NCBI GenBank assembly: GCA_017651515.1
Contig: JAGCCU010000081.1
Location: forward strand, 1 to 46,038
Direction of reading: 5' to 3'
Length of the DNA: 46,038 nt
DNA from: Muribaculaceae bacterium
GTDB lineage: Bacteria > Bacteroidota > Bacteroidia > Bacteroidales > Muribaculaceae
Shown here: in pieces, positions 26,680 through 33,761 of the stretch
How positions within the stretch are numbered: position 1 is the stretch's first letter
Layout of the letters: every line of letters begins with the position of its first letter
Notes under the pieces: model-generated
Databases searched by the model: none
What the model saw: the letters and a program-made list of their open reading frames with translations, nothing else
What the model was told of the DNA's origin: nothing
Translations under genes and position numbers: made by a program

Positions 26680-27960
26680 ATGTACGAGCCATTAGCCGAG
26701 CGTATGCGACCCAAGACGCTTGACGACTACATAGGGCAAAAACACCTGGTGGGCGAAGGTGCCGTGATACGCCGAATGATAGAGAGTGGCAATATCTCGT
26801 CTTTTATCCTATGGGGACCTCCAGGGGTGGGGAAGACCACACTTGCACGCATCATTGCCGAACAGACGCAGGTGCCGTTTTATACACTGTCGGCAGTTAC
26901 AAGTGGAGTAAAAGAGGTGCGCGAGGTGCTCGATAGATGTCGTGCCGATGCACGCAGCATGTTCACAAAAGGACGCCCTGTCCTTTTTATTGACGAAATT
27001 CACCGCTTCAATAAGTCGCAACAGGATTCATTGCTCGGTGCAGTAGAAAATGGTACAGTAACACTGATTGGTGCTACGACAGAGAATCCATCGTTTGAGG
27101 TCATACGTCCGTTGTTGTCGCGTGCTCAAGTGTATGTGCTAAATCCTCTCGACAAGGAAGATTTACTTGAATTGCTTGATCGTGCACTCACTACCGATAA
27201 AATGTTTCAGGGGCGTGAGGTGAGAGTCGAGCAAGTTGAAGCTCTCATTCGTTTCTCTGGCGGTGATGCACGTAAGTTGCTAAACATTCTCGACCTGATA
27301 ATGCAGTCGATAGGTGCAAATGATTCCTTTATTATCAATGATGAAATTGTTACAAGTCGCCTGCAACAGAACCCTGTGGCGTTTGACAAGGGCGGGGAGA
27401 TGCACTACGACATCATATCGGCTTTTATAAAGAGCATTCGAGGCAGTGACCCTGATGCAGCAGTGTATTGGCTTGCACGGCTCATTGCTGGTGGAGAAGA
27501 TCCAAAATTTATCGCAAGGCGACTGTGCATACTTGCTGCAGAAGATATTGGGCTGGCTAATCCGACGGCATTGTTGCTTGCCAATGCCACTTTTGATGTT
27601 ATCAGCAAAATAGGATGGCCCGAGGGACGCATTCCCCTTAGTGAGTGCGCAATCTATCTCGCGGCCTCGGCAAAGAGCAACAGTGCTTACTTGGCAATTG
27701 GTGCGGCCCAGGCCTTAGTTGAACAGACAGGGGATGCGCCTGTACCACTTCATCTGCGCAATGCTCCAACTAAATTGATGGAGGAACTTGGCTATGGTAA
27801 GGACTATATGTATGCCCATGACTATCCTGGGCATTTCGTACGACAGCAGTACATGCCCGAAACGCTAAATCATCCCACTCTTTGGCATCCACAAGAAAAC
27901 CAGGTTGAAAACCGCCTTGCTGAACGTATGCGTCATCTCTGGGGTGATGTTGATCTTTAG
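26680..27960 (+). CDS. rarA: Replication-associated recombination protein A
   Basis: 426 aa AAA+ ATPase of the RarA/MgsA/WRNIP1 family. It begins PLAERMRPKTLDDYIGQKHL. It has Walker A GPPGVGKTT, Walker B LFIDEIHRFNKSQQD, sensor GATTENPSFEV and the C-terminal tetramerisation region YGKDYMYAHDYPGHFV. It acts at stalled replication forks. Confidence 0.95.
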   Translation: MYEPLAERMRPKTLDDYIGQKHLVGEGAVIRRMIESGNISSFILWGPPGVGKTTLARIIAEQTQVPFYTLSAVTSGVKEVREVLDRCRADARSMFTKGRPVLFIDEIHRFNKSQQDSLLGAVENGTVTLIGATTENPSFEVIRPLLSRAQVYVLNPLDKEDLLELLDRALTTDKMFQGREVRVEQVEALIRFSGGDARKLLNILDLIMQSIGANDSFIINDEIVTSRLQQNPVAFDKGGEMHYDIISAFIKSIRGSDPDAAVYWLARLIAGGEDPKFIARRLCILAAEDIGLANPTALLLANATFDVISKIGWPEGRIPLSECAIYLAASAKSNSAYLAIGAAQALVEQTGDAPVPLHLRNAPTKLMEELGYGKDYMYAHDYPGHFVRQQYMPETLNHPTLWHPQENQVENRLAERMRHLWGDVDL

Positions 27961-28051
27961 TTGTGTGGTTTTAGAGTATATTTAACTGTCTTGCAGTTTC
28001 GCTGAAGCATAAGCATATATCTATTTGATTATTAAATATTAGAATTAGATT

Positions 28052-28097
28052 ATATAGCGGTTATTGTTCATGAAAGTACAATAGCCGCTATATTTTA
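28052..28097 (+). terminator. rarA terminator
   Basis: A 16-base arm at 28052-28067 pairs with 28078-28093 (one G.U) around a 10-base loop, followed by TTTATTC. Confidence 0.75.
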
Positions 28098-28197
28098 TTC
28101 GCTATTTTGGGGAAGCTAGATATATGGCTGTTTTTTGCAAAATGATTAAATTTTCTTAATTCACAGAAAATATTTATCGTTTTTCGATAATTTGATA

Positions 28198-28205
28198 TAT
28201 CTTTG
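28198..28205 (+). promoter_or_regulatory. -7 box TATCTTTG of the DUF2975 operon
   Basis: TATCTTTG lies 32 bases before the ATG at 28238. The rest of 27961-28237 holds the rarA terminator and A/T-rich DNA without a gene. Confidence 0.5.
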
Positions 28206-28237
28206 CAGCAGATTTTCAACAAACAAATTTTATCTTT

Positions 28238-28720
28238 ATGAAAAAGACATCAATTAAAACTCTCAAATTTGTGTGCGTTTTGGCACTCATTGGAATTATC
28301 ATGTGGATGGTTTTTTATGCCATTCAAACCTATTTTGTTTTGACCACGGGCAATGGTAATGGAGTGATAAGCTGGGGATCTCCGCGCATGGGGCTCAAGT
28401 TGACTCTATTTGTAATAAATCGTACCACTATTTTCTTGTTGGCGGGATTGATGGCCGCATTTGTAATCAACATTCTCAAATATTTAAGAGGAGGAACGAT
28501 TTTTAATCGTGCTAATGTGGTACTTTTATGGATTATGACGATTTTATTGCCGATTCACTCGTTTGTAAGCGACAATATGGGTATCGCTTGTTCACCATCG
28601 GAGCATTTTAATTTACTGCTAACCGATTCTCCGTTTATTTATGCGATTGTATCACTCATTGTAGCATTGCTTTACAAGTTGGCATACGACGCTGCCGAGG
28701 AACAGAAGTTAACCATCTAA
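28238..28720 (+). CDS. DUF2975-like membrane protein
   Basis: 160 aa with four hydrophobic segments (about residues 10-30, 58-80, 92-112 and 130-150). A conserved-looking LRGGTIFNRANVVLL follows TM2, the usual DUF2975 pattern. Genes of this family often precede a small YozG-like Xre regulator, as here. The role is unknown; a membrane partner of the regulator is a common inference. Confidence 0.7.
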   Translation: MKKTSIKTLKFVCVLALIGIIMWMVFYAIQTYFVLTTGNGNGVISWGSPRMGLKLTLFVINRTTIFLLAGLMAAFVINILKYLRGGTIFNRANVVLLWIMTILLPIHSFVSDNMGIACSPSEHFNLLLTDSPFIYAIVSLIVALLYKLAYDAAEEQKLTI

Positions 28721-28733
28721 ATCGTATAGCCTT

Positions 28734-28949
28734 ATGATTATCGTGAATTTAGATGTTATGATGGCCCGTCGCAAGATGTCGCTCAATGAGCTGAGCGAAC
28801 GCGTGGGCATAACAATTGCAAATCTGTCGATCTTGAAGACAGGCAAGGCTAAAGCCGTACGCTTCTCAACACTCGACGCCATCTGTAAAGTGCTTGACTG
28901 CAGCCCTGGTGACATACTTGAATATCGTAATGAAGAAAACAACAATTAA
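28734..28949 (+). CDS. Small Xre/YozG-like transcriptional regulator
   Basis: 71 aa, a single helix-turn-helix: MARRKMSLNELSERVGITIANLSILK followed by RFSTLDAICKVLDCSPGDIL. This is the compact YozG/HTH_26 form. It is 13 bases after the DUF2975 gene and overlaps the start of the outer-membrane gene. Confidence 0.87.
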   Translation: MIIVNLDVMMARRKMSLNELSERVGITIANLSILKTGKAKAVRFSTLDAICKVLDCSPGDILEYRNEENNN

Positions 28950-29877
28950 AATTATATCAAAAATGAATGCAACATTAACATCTGTGGTTGTGGCAATGGC
29001 TATAGCATTGCCTAACCTGTGCTTCGCTCTTGAAGCATCATCGAGCGACACTGTAAAAGTTATCAACAATCCTGGCCAAGTAGTCATAACACAAAATGAT
29101 GAAGGAGTTATGCTCAAAGTGAACGGCAACGAAACAGACACTGCCTACTGCTATGAATATCGCGTGACACCCAGGTCCAAGTGGCGGTTGAACACTATGC
29201 AGCTCGAGGGCAGCGAGGTTGAATTCCGTCATCCTTTCTCAAAATGTGACAGTATCAATAAGAAAACGCACTTCATTGTTTTCATGAGTGACGTTTATTT
29301 TGGATGGGGTGGGCATAGCGTTGACGTCCCCGACCGTAACGTCGTCAAGAAATCAATGTCGGAAATTGGCGTACTCAACTTCATAGCTCTAGGTTATCAA
29401 TTCAACAAGAGTCGATACAGGGTTTCATTTGGTATGGGATTCAACTGGCATCGCTACGGGCTAAAGACCCCATACTTCTGGCTTCGTGACAACGATGGAA
29501 CACTTGGCTACGCCGAAATGACTGAACCTTTTGATAAGCATTATTCTACGTTGGTTGTGCGTTCAATGCAATTTCCGTTGATGTTTAACCAAGAATTAGG
29601 CAAGCATTGTAATGTAGCAATAGGTGGTATACTCAATTGGAACTGCTATGCCAGTTTCGTTAATTCCTATAGCATAGACAAAAGCGATTACAACGTCTCT
29701 ACCCGTGGACTTAACCAGCGCAAAATCTCTTTCGATGGTATTGCAATGTTAAGTTGGGGAGGACTAGGTGCATATTTCCGTTATGCACCACAATCAGTAT
29801 TTAAAACAGGATATGGTCCCGAGATGAAAAATCGTTGGACTATTGGCCTCATTATCCGTGGCTTTAATTGGAAATAG
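28930..29877 (+). CDS. Outer-membrane beta-barrel-like protein
   Basis: 315 aa. A signal peptide ends near LPNLCFA. After a polar N-terminal portion come alternating amphipathic strands ending in an aromatic residue, such as NFIALGYQFNKSRYRVSFGMGF and RWTIGLIIRGFNWK. The C-terminal Trp-Lys suits a small barrel. The start may be ATG 28930 (20-base overlap with the regulator) or ATG 28963 (cleaner signal peptide). The operon with DUF2975 and the regulator suggests an envelope-response unit. Exact function unknown. Confidence 0.65.
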   Translation: MKKTTIKIISKMNATLTSVVVAMAIALPNLCFALEASSSDTVKVINNPGQVVITQNDEGVMLKVNGNETDTAYCYEYRVTPRSKWRLNTMQLEGSEVEFRHPFSKCDSINKKTHFIVFMSDVYFGWGGHSVDVPDRNVVKKSMSEIGVLNFIALGYQFNKSRYRVSFGMGFNWHRYGLKTPYFWLRDNDGTLGYAEMTEPFDKHYSTLVVRSMQFPLMFNQELGKHCNVAIGGILNWNCYASFVNSYSIDKSDYNVSTRGLNQRKISFDGIAMLSWGGLGAYFRYAPQSVFKTGYGPEMKNRWTIGLIIRGFNWK

Positions 29878-29923
29878 ACCGAACAGTCAATTATAGGCAA
29901 TAAATAATTCTCCTATAAATAAA

Positions 29924-29971
29924 ATGCGCTGATTTCAAGCATTTTAACTTGACAATCAGCGTATTTCCTTT
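29924..29971. terminator. Hairpin terminator between the OMP gene and the tRNA remnant
   Basis: ATGCGCTGATT-TCAAG pairs with CTTGACAATCAGCGTAT (about 14 pairs, one bulge), followed by TTTCCTTTT. On the minus strand it also lies just after the tRNA-Pro 3' end, so it was probably the tRNA terminator too. Confidence 0.6.
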
Positions 29972-29975
29972 TCAG

Positions 29976-30017
29976 TCGGGATGACTAGATTCGAACTAGC
30001 GACCCCACGCCCCCCAG
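29976..30017 (-). repeat. tRNA-Pro(GGG) 3' half: probable attachment site
   Basis: Read on the minus strand, this is the anticodon loop CTGGGGG (anticodon GGG), the 3' anticodon stem GCGTG, variable loop GGGTC, T arm GCTAG-TTCGAAT-CTAGT, acceptor 3' strand CATCCCG and discriminator A. The 5' half that should lie just to the right (a CACGC stem and D arm) is absent. That is what remains at the distal junction after an element integrates into a tRNA gene and restores the tRNA at its other end. No second copy is seen inside the window. Confidence 0.75.
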
Positions 30018-30064
30018 ACTTCAAGAATACCACCTCAAGGTAGGTGTTATACAATTAGTTAGAA

Positions 30065-30508
30065 TCACATATTATTCAGTCGCTCGTCTAGTCGCTCGCT
30101 TAGACGAGCGACCTCTATTTTTAACTGTTCGTTCTCGGCTTCCAGTCTCTCAATTTTTTCCTCTTTCTTCTTAAGAAGATCCAAGAAATTTGAGACAATT
30201 GCTTGCTCGGGAGAAGCTGCACTTGCCATGTCAGCCACATCAGGAATAGAATCGTTTGCCTGGTCTACTCCTTTGGCTCGTTTGTTCATCTTCTTTTTGA
30301 GGTTGGGATTGGCTACTTCACTTACATAGTCAGTGATGTTTTCGACTCCGAGAACCGAGGCAACTTTCTCAATAAATGCCTCTGGAGCTGATGCTTTTCC
30401 ACGCTCTATCACGGAGACGAAACCTTGAGGATAACCGGTCAGTTCCGCAACTTTTACTTGCGAAATATTTTTTTCCGACCTAATCCTTTGTAAGTCAAGA
30501 ACTCGCAT
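30065..30508 (-). CDS. Xre-family repressor with C-terminal coiled coil
   Basis: 147 aa. The N-terminal helix-turn-helix is RIRSEKNISQVKVAELTGYPQGF then VIERGK. Residues 110-145 form a strong heptad coiled coil (LLKKKEEKIERLEAENEQLK). It lacks a LexA-type peptidase domain, so induction would not be by self-cleavage. Divergent from the Cro-like gene with a perfect-spacing promoter, it fits the lysogeny repressor. The 3' end encodes a 12-base inverted repeat. Confidence 0.82.
   Translation of the reverse strand: MRVLDLQRIRSEKNISQVKVAELTGYPQGFVSVIERGKASAPEAFIEKVASVLGVENITDYVSEVANPNLKKKMNKRAKGVDQANDSIPDVADMASAASPEQAIVSNFLDLLKKKEEKIERLEAENEQLKIEVARLSERLDERLNNM
30079..30112. repeat. Perfect 12-bp inverted repeat at the repressor 3' end
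   Basis: GTCGCTCGTCTA at 30079-30090 and TAGACGAGCGAC at 30101-30112 around a 10-base loop that begins with a third GTCGCTCG. It lies inside the last codons of the repressor gene, 62 bases from the tRNA remnant. It may be a terminator stem or a recombinase arm site. Confidence 0.6.
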
Positions 30509-30551
30509 AATGGTGTTAATATAAGCGTAAAAATTTGTTCATAATTTCTTG

Positions 30552-30573
30552 CTTATATAACAAAAAATATAAG
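30552..30573. promoter_or_regulatory. Candidate operator, CTTATA/TATAAG
   Basis: CTTATA at 30552-30557 and TATAAG at 30568-30573 form an inverted pair in the divergent switch region, immediately before the TACATTTG box at 30574-30581. A further TATAAG half-site is at 30520-30525. Confidence 0.45.
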
Positions 30574-30581
30574 TACATTTG
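30574..30581 (+). promoter_or_regulatory. -7 box TACATTTG, candidate early promoter
   Basis: Matches TAnnTTTG on the + strand and points at the Cro-like gene, with a leader of about 115 bases. It is flanked by the operator-like repeat at 30552-30573. Confidence 0.45.
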
Positions 30582-30628
30582 CAGTCCCGATTTTGTTACA
30601 TCATGCAAGAATTGTCTCTTTGACGCTG

Positions 30629-30659
30629 CAAAGTTACAAACAAGTTTTGATATAACAAA
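30629..30659 (-). promoter_or_regulatory. Repressor promoter
   Basis: On the minus strand TTTG (30659-30656), exactly 19 bases, then TAACTTTG (30636-30629): full consensus. The leader to the repressor start is about 115 bases. Confidence 0.7.
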
Positions 30660-30661
30660 AT

Positions 30662-30676
30662 TTATAAGGCTTATAA
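30662..30676. promoter_or_regulatory. Candidate operator, TTATAAG-G-CTTATAA palindrome
   Basis: A perfect 15-base palindrome adjacent to the upstream end of the repressor promoter and sharing its half-site with the repeats at 30520-30525 and 30552-30573. Likely bound by the repressor or the Cro-like protein (inference). Confidence 0.5.
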
Positions 30677-30702
30677 TTTCTTTTATAATTCATTTTTTTC
30701 TT

Positions 30703-30951
30703 ATGACACTTAGAGAATACTACCAATCGCTTAAGTATCAGCCATCTCCAGCGGCAACCTTTGTTAAGGAAATAGCCGCCCTATGCAATAGAACGGAGAT
30801 AGCTGTGAGAAAGTGGCTCGCTGGCGACGCTGCGCCTGATGCTTTTCTCCAAGAGAAAATCTCTGCTCATTTAGACATTCCAGTCGATGAGCTGTTCCCG
30901 AAGTCTGTGTCCAACAATAACCCCAGGAGTGATGGTGACGATAGAACCTAA
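30703..30951 (+). CDS. Cro-like helix-turn-helix protein
   Basis: 82 aa. LREYYQSLKYQPSPAATFVK is followed by ALCNRTEIAVRKWLAGDAAP, a helix-turn-helix with the KWL pattern of Cro/YdaS-like proteins, then an acidic Asn/Arg-rich tail. ATG 30703 is chosen because upstream codons are an A/T-rich leader that contains the operators. It is first in the rightward early operon. Confidence 0.75.
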   Translation: MTLREYYQSLKYQPSPAATFVKEIAALCNRTEIAVRKWLAGDAAPDAFLQEKISAHLDIPVDELFPKSVSNNNPRSDGDDRT

Positions 30952-30958
30952 AATCAGC

Positions 30959-31129
30959 ATGGCAGGTCGCTATACAATAGAGGAAACCTGCAAACTTCTA
31001 GGTATGCATCGAAGCACCCTGCATCGCTATACGGCGAAAGGCAGGATTCGCTGTGGAGTGCGACGTTCAACCATGCGGAAGTTCTATCTCGGCAGTGAGA
31101 TTCTTCGCTTCTGGAAAGCTCAGTTGTAA
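30959..31129 (+). CDS. Excisionase/MerR-like small HTH protein
   Basis: 56 aa. YTIEETCKLLGMHRSTLHRY then TAKGRIRCG is the winged-helix HTH_17/excisionase pattern. Such proteins bend DNA at attachment sites or act as regulators. An earlier in-frame ATG at 30932 would add nine residues and overlap the Cro-like gene; the domain itself starts at 30959. Confidence 0.75.
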   Translation: MAGRYTIEETCKLLGMHRSTLHRYTAKGRIRCGVRRSTMRKFYLGSEILRFWKAQL

Positions 31130-31131
31130 CT

Positions 31132-31980
31132 ATGCCGGGGTATGTGTTTTTACATAGGGACATCGACCGTCATTGGGTTTGGTCAGATGGACGCACTGCC
31201 CACCGATGGATGGACTTGATTATTCAAGCCGCATGGGAGAATAAGACAACTTTTTTCGGTGGTGTTCGAATTGAGCTGAAACGTGGGCAGCTTGTAACAA
31301 CCACAAGGCTGCTAATGGCTAGATGGAGAACCAATCCGAAAATGGTGTTGAAAGTCCTTGATATGTTCGAGAAAGATAAGATGATTCGCTGCAAAAAACT
31401 CAGCGATATGACGATAATTACCATCTGTAATTTTGACGCTTATCAGAGCAATGTGAACACCTCTTTTGACCAAGAAAGCTATCGTGTATTTTCAGCAGAA
31501 ATTGAGGGAGCTGGGAAGCACGAGAGGAAGCGTCAAAGGAAACAGACTAAAGAAAATAATAAAGAGCAAGAAAACAAAAAATCAAAAACAACAACTGTTG
31601 TAGAGAGCGCGCCTACCCACGAGGAGGTTTTTGAAGATTTTTTTAATGCTCAAATAGCTGTTGAGACTTTCTGCAAGAATGAATCAATAGACCTTGAGAC
31701 GTGCAAACAACTAGCGCAAGAAGTATTGAATGATTGGGTACTGAGAGACGAAGTCCATCAGACATTGAAAGATGGAAGAGAGCATCTGCTCAATCAGTTG
31801 AGAATAAAAATATCCATTTATAAACGAGAACAAAAAAGAAAGCATGATGTTTTGGAGAAAAAAGGAACCGGCTCGCATAAACAAGACAGCCGAGGAATGG
31901 AGAGCGGAGCTGGAGGAGGGAGTGAAACAAATCCTCTCGCGGGGGTTAAGCACTACACCGCAGACCTTACCAGAGATTGA
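31132..31980 (+). CDS. DnaD-like replication initiation protein
   Basis: 282 aa. The N-terminal winged-helix domain reads FLHRDIDRHWVWSDGRTAHRW, then GQLVTTTRLLMARWRTNPKMV, a pattern shared by phage replisome organisers (DnaD/O-like). A Lys/Gln-rich linker follows at about 125-165 and a helical C-terminal domain. Its last 137 bases overlap the helicase loader gene in another frame. It probably recognises the element's origin (inference). Confidence 0.78.
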   Translation: MPGYVFLHRDIDRHWVWSDGRTAHRWMDLIIQAAWENKTTFFGGVRIELKRGQLVTTTRLLMARWRTNPKMVLKVLDMFEKDKMIRCKKLSDMTIITICNFDAYQSNVNTSFDQESYRVFSAEIEGAGKHERKRQRKQTKENNKEQENKKSKTTTVVESAPTHEEVFEDFFNAQIAVETFCKNESIDLETCKQLAQEVLNDWVLRDEVHQTLKDGREHLLNQLRIKISIYKREQKRKHDVLEKKGTGSHKQDSRGMESGAGGGSETNPLAGVKHYTADLTRD

Positions 31981-32587
31981 TTTTGAATTGGAGAGGCAAA
32001 GATTAAACGGTGCTTTTGCCAAAGTTGAACCTCGATTCGACCCCAAAAGAATTGACAAGAATGTCGTTGACTCAATCTTCGCATGGATTTGGCGCAAAGA
32101 TGAGTTCAACAAACTTAATCTCGATTATGACAAAGGTTTGTTCTTATATGGCCCTCTAGGGCTTGGCAAAAGCCTTACCATGTTTGCCCTGCGGCAATAC
32201 ATGAACTGGGTTAAGGCTCATTATGAGCAAAAGCGAGACGACTATCGCCTTTGCGCTTGGATGAAATCTGCCAGTGAGTTAGCTAACATTTATGCGGTTG
32301 ACGGACAACCGGCATTGTTAAGTTATGCCGCACATGATGTTAATCTGGTGATTGACGAGTTCGGGCGGGAACCTTGCCCTGCTAAATACTTCGGAACTGA
32401 AATGAACGTATTGCAATTCCTTTTGCAGCTTCGCTATGACCATAGACGAAGCAGCATCACTCACGTCACCACCAATATGAAGCTTGAAGACATCGCCCCA
32501 AAATATGGAGCGTATGTTGCTGACCGCTGCATTGAGATGTTCAATTTCATTGAATACAAAGGCCAAAGTTTCCGTAAAACCCTTTAG
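31844..32587 (+). CDS. DnaC/IstB-like helicase loader ATPase
   Basis: 247 aa AAA+ ATPase: Walker A GPLGLGKS at about residues 102-109, Walker B VNLVIDEFGREP, sensor HVTTNMKLEDI and an Arg near the C-terminus (DRCIEMFNFIEYKG). It would load the replicative helicase at the site opened by the DnaD-like partner. There is no internal ATG before the ATPase core, so the 137-base overlap with the upstream gene is probably real unless a GTG near 31922 is used. Confidence 0.85.
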   Translation: MMFWRKKEPARINKTAEEWRAELEEGVKQILSRGLSTTPQTLPEIDFELERQRLNGAFAKVEPRFDPKRIDKNVVDSIFAWIWRKDEFNKLNLDYDKGLFLYGPLGLGKSLTMFALRQYMNWVKAHYEQKRDDYRLCAWMKSASELANIYAVDGQPALLSYAAHDVNLVIDEFGREPCPAKYFGTEMNVLQFLLQLRYDHRRSSITHVTTNMKLEDIAPKYGAYVADRCIEMFNFIEYKGQSFRKTL

Positions 32588-32616
32588 CCGTCTTTCAAAA
32601 TATGATTTACCGCCAC

Positions 32617-32624
32617 TAAATTTG
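32617..32624 (+). promoter_or_regulatory. -7 box TAAATTTG
   Basis: Fits TAnnTTTG and ends 8 bases before the ATG at 32633, giving a near-leaderless transcript. Confidence 0.4.
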
Positions 32625-32632
32625 TGCATCTA

Positions 32633-33145
32633 ATGGCAGCAAATTCATTCCCAAATATGAGCGATATAGTGATTTACTTGAAGTTGGACCCATATCTGGC
32701 TCAGTGGCTCACACATGAGCACGGCGGCAATCCTGTCGTTTTCCCGAAGAACTCGGCTGAAAACGACATATTGGAGTTAGGCTTGACTCTCAAGCCATAT
32801 TTTGCCGCACCTAATGAGCCAGGCATTGACAAGGTTCCCATTTCGGTGCCATACTTCAAGAGCAAAGATGTACGCTCATACAACTACCTGCCCCCTAAAG
32901 GACGCAGGGCACTTGCGAGGTGCATACGCACTCGCTTTGTGATTTCTATGTGGAATGATCTTTTCAAATTCGGTAATATCGGCAAGCGCAAACAGGATAT
33001 TATTTGGACATGGATGGAAGCGCATGGCATTGAGGCAACGGACACAAATTGGAATACCATTGCCAAAATCTATATGCGGAAACGTTCCGTCTACCGCAAG
33101 CAGCAATGGCGAGATGCTAGAAAGCCTCATCCCAAATCTCCTTAA
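32633..33145 (+). CDS. Conserved-looking mobile-element protein, unknown function
   Basis: 170 aa. It begins (from Met9) SDIVIYLKLDPYLAQWLTHE, then NPVVFPKNSAENDILELGL, YNYLPPKGRRALARCIRT, and a basic C-terminus MRKRSVYRKQQWRDARK. This layout is familiar from hypothetical proteins of Bacteroidales phages and transposable elements, but I know no function. Starts at 32624 (GTG), 32633 and 32657 are all possible; 32633 follows the promoter box best. Confidence 0.65.
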   Translation: MAANSFPNMSDIVIYLKLDPYLAQWLTHEHGGNPVVFPKNSAENDILELGLTLKPYFAAPNEPGIDKVPISVPYFKSKDVRSYNYLPPKGRRALARCIRTRFVISMWNDLFKFGNIGKRKQDIIWTWMEAHGIEATDTNWNTIAKIYMRKRSVYRKQQWRDARKPHPKSP

Positions 33146-33225
33146 TAAAGGTTAAAAGTCATACGACTTAGTCCCCTCGAAAATAAACAATGCCACGCAC
33201 TGCCACACACTTTATTTTTTAGATT

Positions 33226-33651
33226 ATGATGAACAGTTATTCACTCCCTGGTATAAAATTCATCGGTTTTGTAGGTGCCGAGAATTTACAACGCGAGATG
33301 ATGTTCAAGCACCTCGCTGGAATTCCTGTGGGCGTTTTCACAGACATAACGCCAATAGCGTTTTGCGGTGTGCCCACGTGCGAGGCTGTTTCAACATACA
33401 ATAAGAATGGCCGCATTGAGCAGACTACGCTGCGCTTCAGGACCCTCGATGTTTTGCCGACATCCCGACACGTCGCTTTTGTCGTCACTGACTGCAATAA
33501 CCAGTCATACATCATCGGGCAACATGAGAAGCCCCGGCCTATAGTAAAAGTCACTCGCGACACTGGAACGCCAAATGGCGATCCAGCGGTCGCCACGGTC
33601 GAAATCACGCTCTATGCGCAGAAATCGCTTATCCCATGCGCAATCACATAA
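33226..33651 (+). CDS. Hypothetical element protein
   Basis: 141 aa, small beta-rich protein: GIKFIGFVGAENLQREMMFK, GVFTDITPIAFCGVPTCE, LDVLPTSRHVAFVVTDCN, VATVEITLYAQKSLIPCAIT. No signal or membrane segment. It is the last gene before the gene-free block, 80 bases after its neighbour. Function unknown; a structural or DNA-binding role cannot be told apart. Confidence 0.6.
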   Translation: MMNSYSLPGIKFIGFVGAENLQREMMFKHLAGIPVGVFTDITPIAFCGVPTCEAVSTYNKNGRIEQTTLRFRTLDVLPTSRHVAFVVTDCNNQSYIIGQHEKPRPIVKVTRDTGTPNGDPAVATVEITLYAQKSLIPCAIT

Positions 33652-33694
33652 GCAGAAAGAGGTAGAATTTTCTCATAAAGTGAATTTTTAAGGT

Positions 33695-33722
33695 TAAACA
33701 AATCAGCGTATAAATTTGTTTA
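33695..33722. repeat. Perfect 9-bp inverted repeat over a promoter box
   Basis: TAAACAAAT at 33695-33703 and ATTTGTTTA at 33714-33722 around 10 bases. It spans the TAAATTTG box at 33711-33718, so it could be an operator. Confidence 0.5.
33711..33718 (+). promoter_or_regulatory. -7 box TAAATTTG for the candidate giant RNA
   Basis: TAAATTTG would start transcription near 33725, exactly where the first hairpin of the gene-free block begins. No clear TTTG at the standard distance. Confidence 0.4.
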
Positions 33723-33724
33723 GG

Positions 33725-33761
33725 CGAGACCGTCGCTGTGACAGCGGCGGCTCGTTGTTTT
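33725..33761 (+). terminator. Strong hairpin, terminator of early operon or first stem of RNA
   Basis: CGAG + CCGTCGCTG pairs with CAGCGGCGG + CTCG (13 pairs, one bulged A, one U.G) around loop TGA, followed by TTGTTTTA. On the other strand the U.G becomes a C-A mismatch, so the + strand is the folding strand. Confidence 0.6.

Noticed and set aside
29976-30017. Functional tRNA-Pro
   Set aside because: Only the 3' half is present; there is no D arm or acceptor 5' strand to its right.
30535-30702. N-terminal extension of the Cro-like protein
   Set aside because: The extra 56 codons cover promoters and operators and translate to a Lys/Ile-rich stretch without domain.
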